This document shows, one piece after another, positions 45,393 through 57,155 of a stretch of 64,000 nucleotides of DNA. The stretch covers positions 61,852,001 through 61,916,000 of the forward strand of contig CM070903.1 in the NCBI GenBank assembly GCA_036417435.1, written 5' to 3'. A program made the position numbers and the translations under genes. The notes under the pieces were generated by a model, which saw only the letters and a list, made by a program, of their open reading frames with translations, was not told the origin of the DNA and searched no databases. This stretch comes from Inia geoffrensis (taxonomy: Eukaryota > Chordata > Mammalia > Artiodactyla > Iniidae). Numbering within the stretch: the stretch's first letter is position 1; every line of letters starts with the position of its first letter.

Positions 45393-46799
45393 CGATTGAC
45401 GCATGGGCTCATCTGTTTTTAACAATCCCAAATGTGGTAATTTATGATGGTGATGTTACTGTGGGGAATTAAAATTTTCCTAATTCAGAATGTGTGTTTT
45501 CTACATATTCCAGAACTGAACACGTGCAGATTAAGTTCCATAGTCCAAGGTGAGGTCTAAAAATCTATCTCAGCCCAAATTCTGCTGAGGTATTTATTAT
45601 GACAAACTGGGACAGACCCTTGTGGTCTCCTCTGTCTCCTCCAGATTCTGTGGCCCCCTCACAAGCATCACCTGGCTTTAAGAGGCTCCAAAAGAGTAAT
45701 AATCAGTCTTCGGGCAAAGAAGAGCCATCAGAATCTGGACTTCAGTCTGAAAAATATTGCATTTTCCCAAGAGTTTACAATGCAAGATTTTAAATATTGA
45801 AGGGCAATGTCTTCTTTCTAAATATCTATGGTCAGTCTTAGCAACTAGACCTACCTTCAAGGCTCCATTTCTTTTGTGTCTTTTAAATTTAATGATGAAG
45901 AAGAAATATCTAAATTTATAATACCCATGAAACAGCTAAATTAGGAAAAAAATTCTATTTGATGTGAGTCTGTTTTTGTTTTAAGCTCCCATGACTAAGA
46001 AGATCAACAGTTACCTACATTTGTAATATTTATGCCTCCTAGACTCAGTGTAATGAGTTTCATCTCTGATTGAATTTTTATAACTGACTTTCATTTACCT
46101 GTGAAATAGAAAGCCTTGGTAGGCTCTTGCCCTACAGAATCAGATGCAAAAGTTAGTTCTATTGCAAGGAAGAGAAGGAAAAAAAAAATGTCACCCTAAT
46201 ACACTGCTACAGCATTCCTCTGGTTTTTGCAGGACAGAAAAGCTATGGGCTCCAGATATAATTGCCAAAATTCATGAAGTACAGAAGACTGATTAATCTA
46301 AACCTGAAAATCATAGTCTCCAGCTGTCTTCCATGAAACTGTGGTATGTCCTCTTAACTTTGACCAAGTGCCCAGTTAAGGGAATTCTTCCACGAGATGA
46401 GCATGTTTCAGAGCAAACTCTTATCCTAATTGATGGTTTAAGGAAGCCCAACCTTACATTCTGTTCAGAGCTTTGGTTAAGTAGGCAAGCCAAAACAGAG
46501 GAGACATGACTTCCTCCATTTAACTGGCTAGAACCCAGGTTAAACTAATTTGGCCTAAATAAAAAACCTCTGCTTTTCAATCCCTTTGTTCTCTTGGATG
46601 TCACAGCTCCCTGCTCTATTCGCGCTTCCTTTTATAGTCTTTCCTCACCAAGCATTTCAGGAAAAAAAAAAAAAGCTAAATAAAGATCACAGCCTGTTCC
46701 ATTGTGTCCCCTTCTTCTTCATCATCGTCTTTTCCGTTTGTGCAATGTTGTGGCACCTATTAACTACCAATGTTTTCAGAATGACATTATACAAGGTGC
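45393..46799. other. Unique DNA, nothing recognised
   Basis: No dispersed repeat or exon recognised; an A-run at 46663-46674. Confidence 0.4.
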
Positions 46800-47450
46800 A
46801 GGCTGTACCACTGTGCCCTAAAAATATCAACAACTGCATTAGTCTCACAATAATTAATGGCAGGCATTATGCAAATGACAACTTTTTCGCTGCAAAATAA
46901 TGACATTTCTTCATTTTGAGCAGAGTTATGCAAAACAATGAATTTAGGATGATAAATCACACAGGAGAATTAAGAAAGCCATAACGTTCCTGCCCAGGCA
47001 GGCAGAAAGATAGACAGACCAACAATTTAGAAGACATTGTTTGTTCTCACACCACTATAAAAAATCATAGCCAGTCGGCCATTAATGTGTGGGTTTTTTT
47101 TTCCTTCTCCCCTTTAGGCAACAATGCATAAGGGGATGCTAAATTCTAGCAATTGGATCATTACAAGTCACAAGCAAATTTTTCTTTATTAACCTTAATA
47201 AGTCATTCACTCACAGACTATAGTCATCAGGCAAATAAAAAGTATCACATGCCATTCTGCTACACATTAACTAATTCCTTATGCAAACATCACAACATAT
47301 AGCAATTACTGCCGCTCAAAAAAACAAAGTCATTTTCAATTTATTTTATTGCTTTTATACTTGGCCATTTCCTGTAGCACATTATCGTTTCTTTCCATAA
47401 CAACCCGAGGTGGAATGGAGAAGAATTTCAGTAGAAATGAGCACTTCCTC
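46800..47450. promoter_or_regulatory. Candidate conserved non-coding element (enhancer-like)
   Basis: Repeat-free and non-coding, with a dense set of homeodomain and POU-type words. TAATTA is at 46851-46856. The octamer ATGCAAAT is at 46869-46876, with further ATGCAAA at 46928-46934 and 47281-47287. There are also several TAAT and ATTA cores. The texture resembles deeply conserved developmental enhancers, but conservation itself cannot be tested here; the call is inference. Confidence 0.35.
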
Positions 47451-47589
47451 TAGCCACCTTTGTCACACCTTTTTCCCTTCCTGGGGCGGCTAAGGGAGGT
47501 TATTAGGGTATGTGTGTGCTCTTTCACAGCACATCTCCCACAAGCTCTGATTGGAATGGCACACTCCGCCCCTTTCCCTGTGGCAAAGA

Positions 47590-48600
47590 GGGTAGGGGGC
47601 AGGCAGAAAGACTGGATCTGACTGTCTCCCGCATTTGCCACCATAATGCTGCCAGCTTTCCTTGATTCTGTACAACAAGGTAAAACGCAGGTTTAGATTT
47701 GCCACTAACAGGTGAACATTAAAGTCAATATATTCAGTGTTAACCTGAGAGATGCCCATTATGTTTAATGAGAATTATGAGGCTAGTTCGTCATGCTTCA
47801 CTCAGCTCATAACATGTCCCTTCAAGAGAGCTAAGTGAAGAGCAATAATATATATTAAAACCCCACCCCCCAATGTTAAATAGACCCTCTTTGATTTTTC
47901 TGTTTTATTCCACATCACCCTTTATCCAAAGCTCTCAAGATGTGAAACAAACACTAAGTAAACCTTATATGCAGCCAGTAGATTTTTTTTAGCCCATTTT
48001 ACAGACTGACAAATGGATTGCAAGCAACTAGTGGCTTTTCACAGAGTTGGACAATGAAACAGGTCGGATCTGACAAACTCTCCAATGTTCTAACTTCTGA
48101 GGCCCATGACCTCTTTCTCATAATCATGAGCACTCTTTTTTTGCTGGTAAACAATTAGGCTGAAAACAGTCTGTACTTGTCCCTGTTCACACAATAGGAT
48201 CATCATCTCCCTCTGTTCTCCTAAATCCACAATCCAACCCCCCGTTTTTAAGGTAGAACATTTTCAAAATACACAAAGGAAAAGATCCCTTTTCGGTTTT
48301 TCTTCCTGAAGGTAATAACATTTTGCAGTTCTCCTTAAATAAAATCCAGCCCATGCTGGATCAATAAGAATGATGCCCATTTCCCTAATGGCAGCCGATT
48401 GCCATTTGCTATTCAAATCAGACTAGATAAATTACAGTACATGCCAGGGAACAGGCCAGTGAATTAAGACAGGCCTCCAGAGGACCAGCGATATTATTAA
48501 TCTTTTAAGACACTATCATATTTCTTCTTGACAGTGTGCGTAGACTCTCAGACACACTGCACCCAGATTGAAATATCAGCTACTGAAAAAATCAATAGTG
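47590..48600. promoter_or_regulatory. Candidate conserved non-coding cluster
   Basis: About 1 kb without recognisable repeats. The most enhancer-like parts are 47625-47830 and 48290-48600 (for example GGCAGCCGATTGCCATTTGC near 48391 and GATATTATTAATC near 48489). A short C-rich run lies at 47862-47871. No open frame of note. Inference only. Confidence 0.3.
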
Positions 48601-49129
48601 TTAGAAACACAATAATTTTTGGTCTTCAGGGCCTACACTAAGCAACACTTGTTCCCCTCTGTGCCACCTCTTCTCCTCCTTCCCATTTCCCATTTTCTCC
48701 TAGTACCTTCTTGCTCTTCCCTTTCCATTCCCTGGTTTTAAAAGCTTATGAGCCCAAAGGAAGAGATACTATGAAGTTTCCACTGCTAACACTGGTCGTC
48801 GTGGTCAGAGGATTGATTTTCCATGGGCTGTTTGAGACAAAATTTCACTAGACTAGTAAACTGTTTTGGTGTGGGGCTGTTCTTCCTAAGCTCATAATAT
48901 AGAACCCCCAAACCCTGTGCACTTGGTTCTGTTTGAAGAAGAAATGCAGATATTTAGGGAGGTGGACATACCCAGAAAGCCCTGGGGAAAGTAGAATGGA
49001 AAGAAAGAAAAATAATGGGAACCTGGACCAGAAATGAAAAAAATAACCCAAAAAAACAAAAAAAAGCACGTTCACTGAAGAGTGAGGGGAAGAAACAGAA
49101 CAAAACAAAAGCCTACAGGACAAGTAGAG
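48601..49129. other. Unique DNA, nothing recognised
   Basis: Includes a C/T-rich stretch at 48655-48735 and A-rich runs at 49038-49064. No exon or repeat family. Confidence 0.4.
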
Positions 49130-49345
49130 GGAGAGCACTGCATGGTGGGAAGAACTTTGAATTATATTCTGAACATTTGGGTTTAAAACCCTGCCTCTGC
49201 TGTCTGCACACTGTATGATTTTGCTCTTTCAGAGCCTTGGTTTCCTTATCTGTTAAATAAACCAATATAACCACTTACCTTGTAACAGTCTTGTGAGGGT
49301 TAATTAGCAAGATGTGATTTCTTTTGAAATAATATGGTGCTTTGT
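49130..49345 (+). mobile_element. MIR SINE
   Basis: 'gcactgcatggtgggaagaactttg', 'tttgggtttaaaaccctgcctctgctgtctgc', 'cagagccttggtttccttatctgttaaataaa' and 'cagtcttgtgagggttaatt' follow the plus-strand MIR. Confidence 0.87.
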
Positions 49346-49489
49346 AAATGGTTAAAAATGGTATAAAGTTTATTTCTACTAGAGAGAGATTTCTGAAATA
49401 TGTCATAATTTTTTCCTTTCATAGAATTAGAATACCATAAATGAACTTAAGATGTTATCAATAAATAACTAGACTGACAGTCACAGAAA

Positions 49490-49565
49490 TGTTATTTAGG
49501 GCCATTTTACCAACAGCTGGCAGAACTTGGGCTAGAACCCAGATCTGTTGAATATTAACCAATAC
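49490..49565 (-). mobile_element. MIR SINE scrap (antisense)
   Basis: 'cagctggcagaacttgggctagaacccagatctg' matches the reversed MIR head region only. Confidence 0.45.
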
Positions 49566-49719
49566 CTTTCACATTTTACCAAACTGGCTTTGCCTTTTCC
49601 ATATTTCTTTTTACTCTAGATTTGATTCTTATTCATATTGTTTTTCAACTGGGGAAGCAGATTAAACAAACAAATGTGAAACATAAAACAAGACAAAAAA
49701 AAAAACTACCACACTTCGC

Positions 49720-50060
49720 AAATCTTGATACTCTCTTGATCCCAAGTCTCCCCCAGTCGCTTCCCATTTGCCTTATTCCTTTCCTAGCAAAATATATTGA
49801 AAGAATTGTTTATATTGGCTATTACCATATCTTCACTTTCTATTCTTTCCTCAACCTATTTCAATGAGACTTTTATTCATTCTATTTGCCGTATCTGCTG
49901 TTGCCAAATCCAATGGTCACATTTTCATTCTCATCTTACTCAACTTCTCAGCAGCAATTTAACATGGTTAGCCACTTCCTCTTACTTTAAACACTGTGGC
50001 TATCTTCTGGGACACCTCTCTTTCCAATTTTTCCTACTACCTTATTGGGCACTTAAAACC
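49720..50060 (+). mobile_element. L2 LINE reverse-transcriptase fragment
   Basis: 'gttgccaaatccaatggtcac', 'ctcatcttactcaacttctcagcagcaatttaacatgg' and 'atcttctgggacacctctctttccaatttttcctactacctta' correspond to the L2 ORF2 region just before the catalytic YADD box (family motif LDLSAAFDTV). Here it is out of frame and decayed. Confidence 0.75.
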
Positions 50061-52839
50061 TATTTAAGTCTCATCAAAATTGAAATCTGTTGCTAGTAAT
50101 TCAATCTCAAATTATTTCTGATTTGGGATAAAGACAGCATATTTGGCAAAACAATCAACTCTTAGAAGGTGCCTGTGAGATTCTAGGTTTTGAATGTCTG
50201 GCTTTATGACTTTGAAATGAAGAATAGAGCATAAAACCTAGCTATTGATTTGGCTTGAAGGTTGTTTATTCTTGCTGCAAAAATTATTAGCAACTAGCTT
50301 TAGAATATCCATAAATGATCCTTTACCTAGAAACTTGCCAAATGGACAGATTTCTACATATGGGCAAAACATGGAGTGTCTTCAATGGCTCAGAATTTCA
50401 GAGACCTCCATATTAAATTTGAAAGTCACATACATGCAACAGCTCACAGTTCTCCCAGATTAATTTAATTGCTCTACCCAGTTTCTTCTAACAATTGTTC
50501 CTTGAGATCTACATTATAAGAAGTAAAGATGAAAACCATTCCCAAATAATCCAAAGTAACCTGAATATGGTTTCAGTGCTAGGTTGTACCCCTGAATCCT
50601 AGCAAAAGCATGAAGATTTCTTTTTAAGATATACTCCAGCAATCATCAGATAGAGAGCTCTTTGTCTCAGGAGAAGAAACAGTCCTTCTTGACTTATGAA
50701 AGCAGCTGGAGGGCAGTACCTGAACAGGGTGATTTCTCACCCCACGTTTGACTCCAAGTTTTGATCATGATGTAATATATAAAGTCAATGACACAAAAAA
50801 AATATTGTAAGATAGCACAGGGCTGATCAAAGCCAAAAATTATTCAAATATACTATTTGGAGAGAATCCCAACAACTTCTTTTGAATGTGATATTACCAG
50901 GAATATGAATAAAGGGCATTTTCCTAAGAAAAATAGGATGTTCCCATTATTTGCAAGTCACCTGCCATCTAGGAGTAAACTCTGCCTCCCCTTTCTGCTT
51001 AAATTCTTCCACAAAGTCAGCCTGCCAGGCCTATAACTAAGGTCTTCTTTTATCTAGACTAGAACAAATATTCCATTTTGAGTCATGAGAACATATCAGC
51101 AAAATTCCCAGAGTTAATACTTTTATTTAATTATATACACATATATTTATTTTTTCATGTGTTGTTCCACTAAGTTAAACTTCAACTATATTAATCCAGG
51201 GAAAAACCCCTGATTATCAACTAACAATTTTGTAAACAGTTATCTCATGAGTTAAATATTAACTTAAAAAATTTAACTCAAAACTCCAAACAAGCAGGAG
51301 CCAAAAGGCCAGTAGGAAGGAGTAAAGATTTTGCAGCCTCTGGTATATCTGGTTCCTTTGGAAGACTGTGATATAATAAAGTGAGGGAGTATTTTGGTGG
51401 CAGCTGGATGGTTTGTTGAAATAGGGGCAAAGGAGAGGGGAAGCAAGAAAGGAGCCTGGAAGACACCTGCTGCTTATCATCAAAATCTCTAAACTTGCAG
51501 CAAAGAGGTCAGACCTCATGGAAAAGAAAATTCACAGGAATATGAATCCACTGGTAATGTCCATAGGAATTCAGGGATAATAAAGGTATGCACTTCAAGA
51601 ATATGGACACACAAAAAATCAACACAGTTTAAGCTATCCAATACAAGGCTGGCTGGACCACACTGCCAGCCTGCAGTGGACCTCAGGTGGAGCATTCTGG
51701 TACCACTCTCCCACTAGAAACAATGGAATGAAGACTGATCTACTTGTCCTGGTTCCATTTAATAATAAGAAGAAAACAAAGATGTCTTCCTGCAGTACTG
51801 GGTTGTTAGGGACTGTGATTTCAAGTTCCAAGCCATCATCAAACTGTCCATCAATTTACTCCCTGATAAATAGAAACACCCACCTATGAAAAAGATTGAA
51901 TCTAGGCAGTAGACTAATATCTGAACAGCAATACTATAAATATTGACTTTGGTGAGGTTTTTGACTCAAAACTTTCAAAAGAATCCACATGGCCAAATAA
52001 TTTGCACAATCTTATATCTGTGGTGTAGGATAAAGTTGATTTATTTTTAATGCTGTTTAAGGAATGGTTAGGAACTGTTAAGGTTCTTCCTGTCAGTCTG
52101 TTAAAGATCAGTCTTGCTTGCTGATTTCTAAAAAAAAATTATGAAAAAAGGAAAATATTCTCAGTGAAGATCTTTTAAGGAAGGCTCCCATTTGCCCTGT
52201 AGATGGAAAGAGTGAGACCAAATAATGTGAGTTGCTCACAAGAGGGCTGAGACTAGATGGGAAAAAGAAGATACATGAATGTAGGAAGTACCATCCTTAG
52301 ATACACATGTATATCTTATTTAGATTCAAGACATATGATATGGCTCATCAGACCTTTTGATATTTTTAACTATATATTTAATACATGGACACAAGCTTGC
52401 TGGAAAATATTTAGACACTATAGGCTATATGTTGTACTCACAGAGCTTTTTATAGTTTATAAAATGCTTTCACTAAATTAGCTTTTGACTTTCTGACAAT
52501 TCCAAGAAGTAAAAAAGAGCAGGTTCTGTCACCTTTGTTCAATAGACAAGCAAGTTTCACTCTAGCATTGATGTAGTTGGTACAGAACAAACTTGAACAG
52601 AGGAACTAGGTCCATTAGCATCCTGGCAATCCATATGAACATGAGGAGGGCGGGGTTAGAGCATGATGACTGTGAAATGGAAAGACTTTATAAGTGATCA
52701 GAGGAGGGTAATCAAGGAGGGAGAGGTTTCAAAATATTCAAAAGGAAGTATAGACAAGCACCAGGAAAAAAAAAAAAAATCCAGAATGATCTGTGGGAAA
52801 AAGTGGTGAGAGCAAGGAAAAAACCCCAAATTCAGATCA
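50061..52839. other. Unique DNA; possible L3/CR1 scrap near 51935-52110
   Basis: 'ttgactttggtgaggtttttgac' (about 51942) resembles the CR1-clade reverse-transcriptase motif FSKAFD, and 'ggaatggttaggaactg' (about 52060) resembles a later block in the same order. This is too weak for a firm call. Nothing else was recognised; an A-run at 52767-52779. Confidence 0.35.
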
Positions 52840-53465
52840 CTTATTTGTTTGGCATATATGAATTGTATAGCTACTATGTTTGAGTTTCTCTGGATGCCAT
52901 TGTGCAAACAATGATGACCTGTGCCTGAGGTACTTAATATCTAATTTTTGAGACAATGTCCAAAAATAATTGTAATACAGGCAATTCAGATATTCAGAAT
53001 AGGGGTTTAGAGAAAACCATTTCTATTAGGCTGACAATGGAAAACTTCACTACAGTGAAGAAATCTAGCTGAACTTTGAAAAATGTGTAAGATTTGGGAA
53101 GTAATATGAAGATCCCGGTTATGTGAAGGGCATGAAAAAAGGCATGGAAGCAGAAAATTAAAAGATATATTTGGGAGCAGCAAATAAACAAGTTAGCTGT
53201 AATTGCAATAGGAAATAACGTTGGAAAGATAGGTTGAACCTGGCATGGGAAGTGAGTCCTTGAATACTAGGCTGAGCAATCCACACTATCTTGTGGGCAA
53301 AAGAGGTCTATTAAAGGCTTGTAAGTAGGACACTGGCACACCATAATGGTATTTTAGTATTTAGTATAAATAGTTGGGAATAATGGGCAGAAACAGGGAG
53401 AGCCTAGAGGTATTCAGAGAGATGGAGAGAGAGAGAGAGAGAGACACCATTGCAGTAACCCAAGC
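52840..53465 (-). mobile_element. L2-like LINE fragment (antisense)
   Basis: 'ttggaaagataggttgaacctgg', 'ttgaatactaggctgagcaatcc', 'gtgggcaaaagaggtctattaaagg' and 'caccattgcagtaacccaagcga' follow the reversed L2 ORF2/3' region (GGGCCTTGAATGCCAGGCTAAGG ... CTATTGCAATAGTCCAGG). Contains a small (GA)n at 53428-53444. Confidence 0.6.
53428..53444. repeat. (GA)n short microsatellite
   Basis: GAGAGAGAGAGAGAGAG run inside the L2-like region. Confidence 0.85.
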
Positions 53466-53531
53466 GATATCTAGTAGTGTTAGTAGAAAAGGAAAGAAAA
53501 TGAAATGTTCTCGAGACATTGTGAAGGAAGA

Positions 53532-53770
53532 AATGGTAACTAATATTTATTAAACCTCTGCTATGTGCCAGGCATTGGACTATGTGCTTTACGTAGATTA
53601 ACTCATTTAATCTTCATGTCAGCCCTAAAAGACAAGTAACTTTATTGTTTCTGTTTTACAGATGAGGATTAAACAACGTTTTCAAGTTTACACAGTTAAT
53701 ATGTGACAAAATGGGATTCAAACCTAGATCATCTGCCTCCAGAGCCTGCCTGCTTAACCTCTATGCTTAG
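53532..53770 (-). mobile_element. MIR SINE (antisense)
   Basis: 'ggtaactaatatttattaaacctctgctatgtgccaggcattgg', 'attaactcatttaatcttcatg', 'ttttacagatgaggattaaac' and 'cctagatcatctgcctccagagcctgc' then 'ctatgcttagtgg': near full-length reversed MIR. Confidence 0.92.
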
Positions 53771-54075
53771 TGGTTAAGCAGAGGCTTAGGGGTCTTGGTG
53801 GTGCATTATATATGACAAGATCTGATAGAACACGATGATTGGTTGATTACATATGAGTCATAAGACCCTGAGATCCTTGGGAATCTTGATTCTGAGATTT
53901 TGGGGTGATGGGTAGAATGGTAATACTATGAATAAAATCAGGCAAATGAAAAAGATCTTCTGGATTTCATATTTTACATTTGCTCTTAATGGTCCAATTG
54001 CTTTTTTGTATTTAAAATGTTGATTTACCATAAAAGTCACAAAAGCAATGGAACCACCAAACTTAAAAACTTTTG

Positions 54076-54433
54076 TCATGAAGAACTTAGGGGTAAGACA
54101 GGAATAAAGACACAGACCTACTAGAGAAGGGACTTGAGGATATGGGCGGGGGGAAGGGTAAGCTGTGACAAAGCGAGAGAGTGGCATGGACATATATATA
54201 CACTACCAAACGTAAAATAGATAGCTAGTGGGAAGCAGCCACATAGCACAGGGAGATCAGCTCGGTGCTTTGTGACCACCTAGAGGGGTGGGATAGGGAG
54301 GGTGGGAGGGAGGGAGACGCAAGAGGGAAGAGATATGGGAACATATGTATAACTGATTCACTTTGTTATAAAGCAGAAACTAACACACCATTGTAAAGCA
54401 ATTATACTCCAATAAAGATGTAAAACAAAAACA
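54076..54433 (+). mobile_element. Young L1 3' UTR insertion with target-site duplications
   Basis: Starts 'tcatgaagaacttaggggtaag' and runs through 'gacaaagcgagagagtggcatgg', 'agcagccacatagcacagggagatcagc' and 'gctttgtgaccacctagaggggtgggatagggagg'. It ends 'tatactccaataaagatg' and an A-rich tail. Direct repeats AAAAACTTTTG lie at 54065-54075 and 54434-54444. Severely 5'-truncated (about 358 bp, no ORF), low divergence, so relatively recent. Confidence 0.93.
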
Positions 54434-54489
54434 AAAAACTTTTGAAGATAGATACTGGCTGATTCTTCCTTCCTAGTTTTACTAATGAA

Positions 54490-54560
54490 CATGTGGAGTA
54501 TAGCACAGTGCTTGGTATATAGGAGATGCACAACAATAATGTGTTAAACAAATCATTGGA
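54490..54560 (+). mobile_element. L2/MIR 3' terminal scrap
   Basis: 'gtatagcacagtgcttggtatataggagatgcacaacaataatgtg' resembles GCACAGTGCCTGGCACATAGTAGGTGCTCAATAAATG. Confidence 0.6.
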
Positions 54561-54591
54561 GGGTTATTAATCATAAGTAAGTGAGAATAAA

Positions 54592-54740
54592 GGGCGGCTG
54601 GGTAGTAGAGTCAAAAGTGTATGACCCAGAGTCAGAGAACTCTTGGTTCAAATCCTGGCTCAGCAACTTTACAACTAGAGGACGTAGGGCAAATTACTTT
54701 AAACATTTTGTGTAATATGGAGTAATAATTCATGGGAAAG
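54592..54740 (+). mobile_element. MIR SINE 5' half
   Basis: 'gagtcagagaactcttggttcaaatcctggctcagcaactttacaactagag' and 'gtagggcaaattactttaaac' match the MIR tRNA-derived half and core start. Confidence 0.82.
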
Positions 54741-54999
54741 CCAGACATCTTTCTGGATTCAGAACTTCTTTGTAAGGCAGTGGGTATATGGAGACCTAGA
54801 AAGGATCCCCCCAAAGGCCATTATCTCTGACAGGAAATCTGCAACACTCTTCTCTTACTGAGTTTAATTTACAAAAATTATATTGAGACCTATACAAAAA
54901 AAATAAAAATCTGCCAAGTAATTGCCAGTTTTAAAAGAAAAATAAATTATTTTCAGAGAAGTGAAAACTGGAGTTTCAACTGAGGGGGAGATTTTAATT
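54741..54999. other. Unique DNA, nothing recognised
   Basis: AT-rich linker before the candidate regulatory element. Confidence 0.4.
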
Positions 55000-55620
55000 G
55001 CAGGGAGACATATCAGCTGAATGGTTTAGCTTGGACTTGTGGGATCAGTAGCAGCCAGTGGGATACATATTAAAGAAAAACCAAGTTTAATTAGCCTTAA
55101 GATTTTATACAGCTTGGCTCTTCCCTCCTACACCTAGTCTGATTCCAGCGGGTCAATATCCTTTTCAATCATGCTCTCTTCCATCTTTTTCTCAGTTGCT
55201 GTCATGACAAGCCAATGGGAGAATGACATACAGATGAAAACAAGGCTTGAATAATTACTGCACTGCGGCTGGTTGTTGTTTGAGCATCATTCTATTTCTT
55301 CCAATCGCACAGGTCCTTGGACTTCACAGTCCTGTGTTTCAGATGGGGGTGATGCTGATTATATTATGACATTACAGCAAAGACAGGCAGATCAGACAAA
55401 GTGAATTTCACTCTGTAATTAAACTGCAGTATCTTTTGTTGAAAGTCCAGGGCAGGATTAATCAAAAGGTAGCTCTTTATCATCTCGATTAGTGCTGGGA
55501 TTTGACGAGTGAGTTCTGATTTGATAGCCAGCTCTGAGTCGAGCTGACTGGTGGCCCCATATCTGTCTAACTGGCAAAAATAATATCAGCTCAAGATACA
55601 TTTGCAAGGTTATACCCTTT
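55000..55620. promoter_or_regulatory. Strongest candidate conserved non-coding element
   Basis: About 620 bp with no recognisable repeat, higher sequence complexity than its flanks, and no open frame. Binding-site-like words are closely packed: TAATTAG near 55088, CCAAT at 55212-55216, AATAATTACTG near 55250, TAATTA at 55416-55421, and the palindromic K50-homeodomain word GGATTAATC at 55455-55463. Mobile elements occur soon after on the right (MER5 at 55994) and on the left (MIR ends about 54740), but none inside. This is the pattern of a developmental enhancer. Conservation has not been measured, so the call is inference from sequence texture. Confidence 0.4.
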
Positions 55621-55993
55621 CCTTTTATTTTTATCTGAAAGAAATTCAGATAGATCCAAATATGCTGGCATTTCCAGTACCCTGTTTCCTATTACAAAAA
55701 TGTCTATTGAAAAGAACATGTCCTTCTAAACCCAACAGCATTTTACAAATGATTTCCCATAATTCCACTTAGTTCCATGCTCTAATGGCTTCTTATTTCT
55801 TGCCTTTTCTTTATGTGAGACTCAAATCTGAATATTGGATGGCCCAAGCAACAGCTTCTAGAGCTCCTCACAGGGTCCCCTTTTATTTCAAAGGACTCGT
55901 TGTTGTAGAATTTATGAAGGGATTTTGCTTCCTTCAACTGCTCTTTTAAAGTATATGATATTCCCAAATTCTTCATAAACTAATGAGTTGGAT

Positions 55994-56171
55994 CAGTGAT
56001 TCTCAATCCTGAATTCCTATAGAAGCACTAGTGTGGCTTTGTAAACAATCAGCCACCTAGCCCCCACTCCAGACCCAATGATTCAGTATCTGTGGGGTTA
56101 GACCCAAACATCTGTATATTTTTAAAAGTTCATAGTTGATTGGAAAGTGCTGCCAGGGTTGAGAACCACTG
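55994..56171 (+). mobile_element. MER5-family hAT transposon, full length
   Basis: Terminal inverted repeats are CAGTGATTCTCAATCCTG at the left and CAGGGTTGAGAACCACTG at the right. The interior is 'cccccactccagacccaatgattcagtatctgtggggttagaccc'. The length of 178 bp matches a full-length MER5. The 8-bp flanks (AGTTGGAT and AGTCAGCT) agree at 5 of 8 bases, as expected for an eroded hAT target duplication. Confidence 0.92.
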
Positions 56172-56629
56172 AGTCAGCTATACAGCACATCAGCTGTACT
56201 TGCAAAAGGCTCATCAAAACAAGCCATTGTTAAGGGAAATGAAGCCTGATATTGTGAAAATTTTCTTAATAAAATTATAAAAATGTTTATTTTAGTAACA
56301 TTTGCATAGAAAAATACATATCAGGTCTTTTAAGGGCTAAAGAAGACAAGGCAGATTATAAAACAGACAGGTTTATGTGGACAATGCTTCCATTGATCCC
56401 TCTGATAACATTGAAGGTGATGATTTACTGACTGAGCTCATCACAAGATAATACTATAGCTACCAGCCATATAATTTAAGATGACTCTTGACTAACCTCA
56501 TAAAACCTGAGTTTGGACACAAACTTGGAATTAGCTGTTATCTACTTTAATACTTTTACTATTCAGCTGTCTTTTTAGAAAAAGGCAGGATTGAAAAGCT
56601 CTGATTTCAAATTCTGACTCAGCCTTGTT

Positions 56630-56850
56630 TTAGAGTTTAAGAACACACATTCTGGAGTCAAACTGAATCCAATTATCAGTTCGTTGGGCTTCAGAAAGGT
56701 ATTTACTTCTTAAGCCTCAATTATCACATCTCTAAAATGGAGCTAAGAATCTTATCTCACAGAGCTATTTGGGTTTTACACTGATTAATTTAGATAAGAG
56801 TGCCTGGCAAACAAATGTATCAGAACTAAATATCTGTTGAAAGCAAATGC
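56630..56850 (+). mobile_element. MIR SINE
   Basis: 'acattctggagtcaaactgaatcc', 'taagcctcaattatcacatctctaaaatggagctaagaatc', 'tcacagagctatttgggt' and 'gagtgcctggcaaa' follow the plus-strand MIR. Confidence 0.87.
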
Positions 56851-56959
56851 AATGTTTACTAAAGGTTGGCACTGAGCCTCTGTGCCTAAAAACTGTCAGT
56901 TTTGAGATTCACAGATGAGTTTTCTGGAAGATTTGATCCACCAGGGAAAAAAAGAATGA

Positions 56960-57155
56960 ATCTGAATAGGAAGGGTATTCAAATTTTTTTTTGCATAAGC
57001 ATCACCTTATGCACAAAAGTGATTGTTAAAACTGTAAATTGCTGGACTCCAATCCCAAAGATTCTGATACAGTATTTAGGGATGAAATCCAGAAATATGC
57101 ATTTTAGCAACCATCCAGGTGATTCTGACTCAGGGTCAAGGATCCTCAAGTGGAT
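56960..57155 (+). mobile_element. MER5-family hAT transposon (5' end decayed)
   Basis: 'aagcatcaccttatgc', 'gttaaaactgtaaattgctggactccaatcccaaagattctgat' and 'atgcattttagcaaccatccaggtgattctgac' follow MER5. The first terminal repeat is disrupted by a T-run. Confidence 0.75.

Noticed and set aside
51935..52110. Additional L3/CR1 reverse-transcriptase fragment on the plus strand
   Set aside because: Only two short resemblances; below the level I would annotate as an element.
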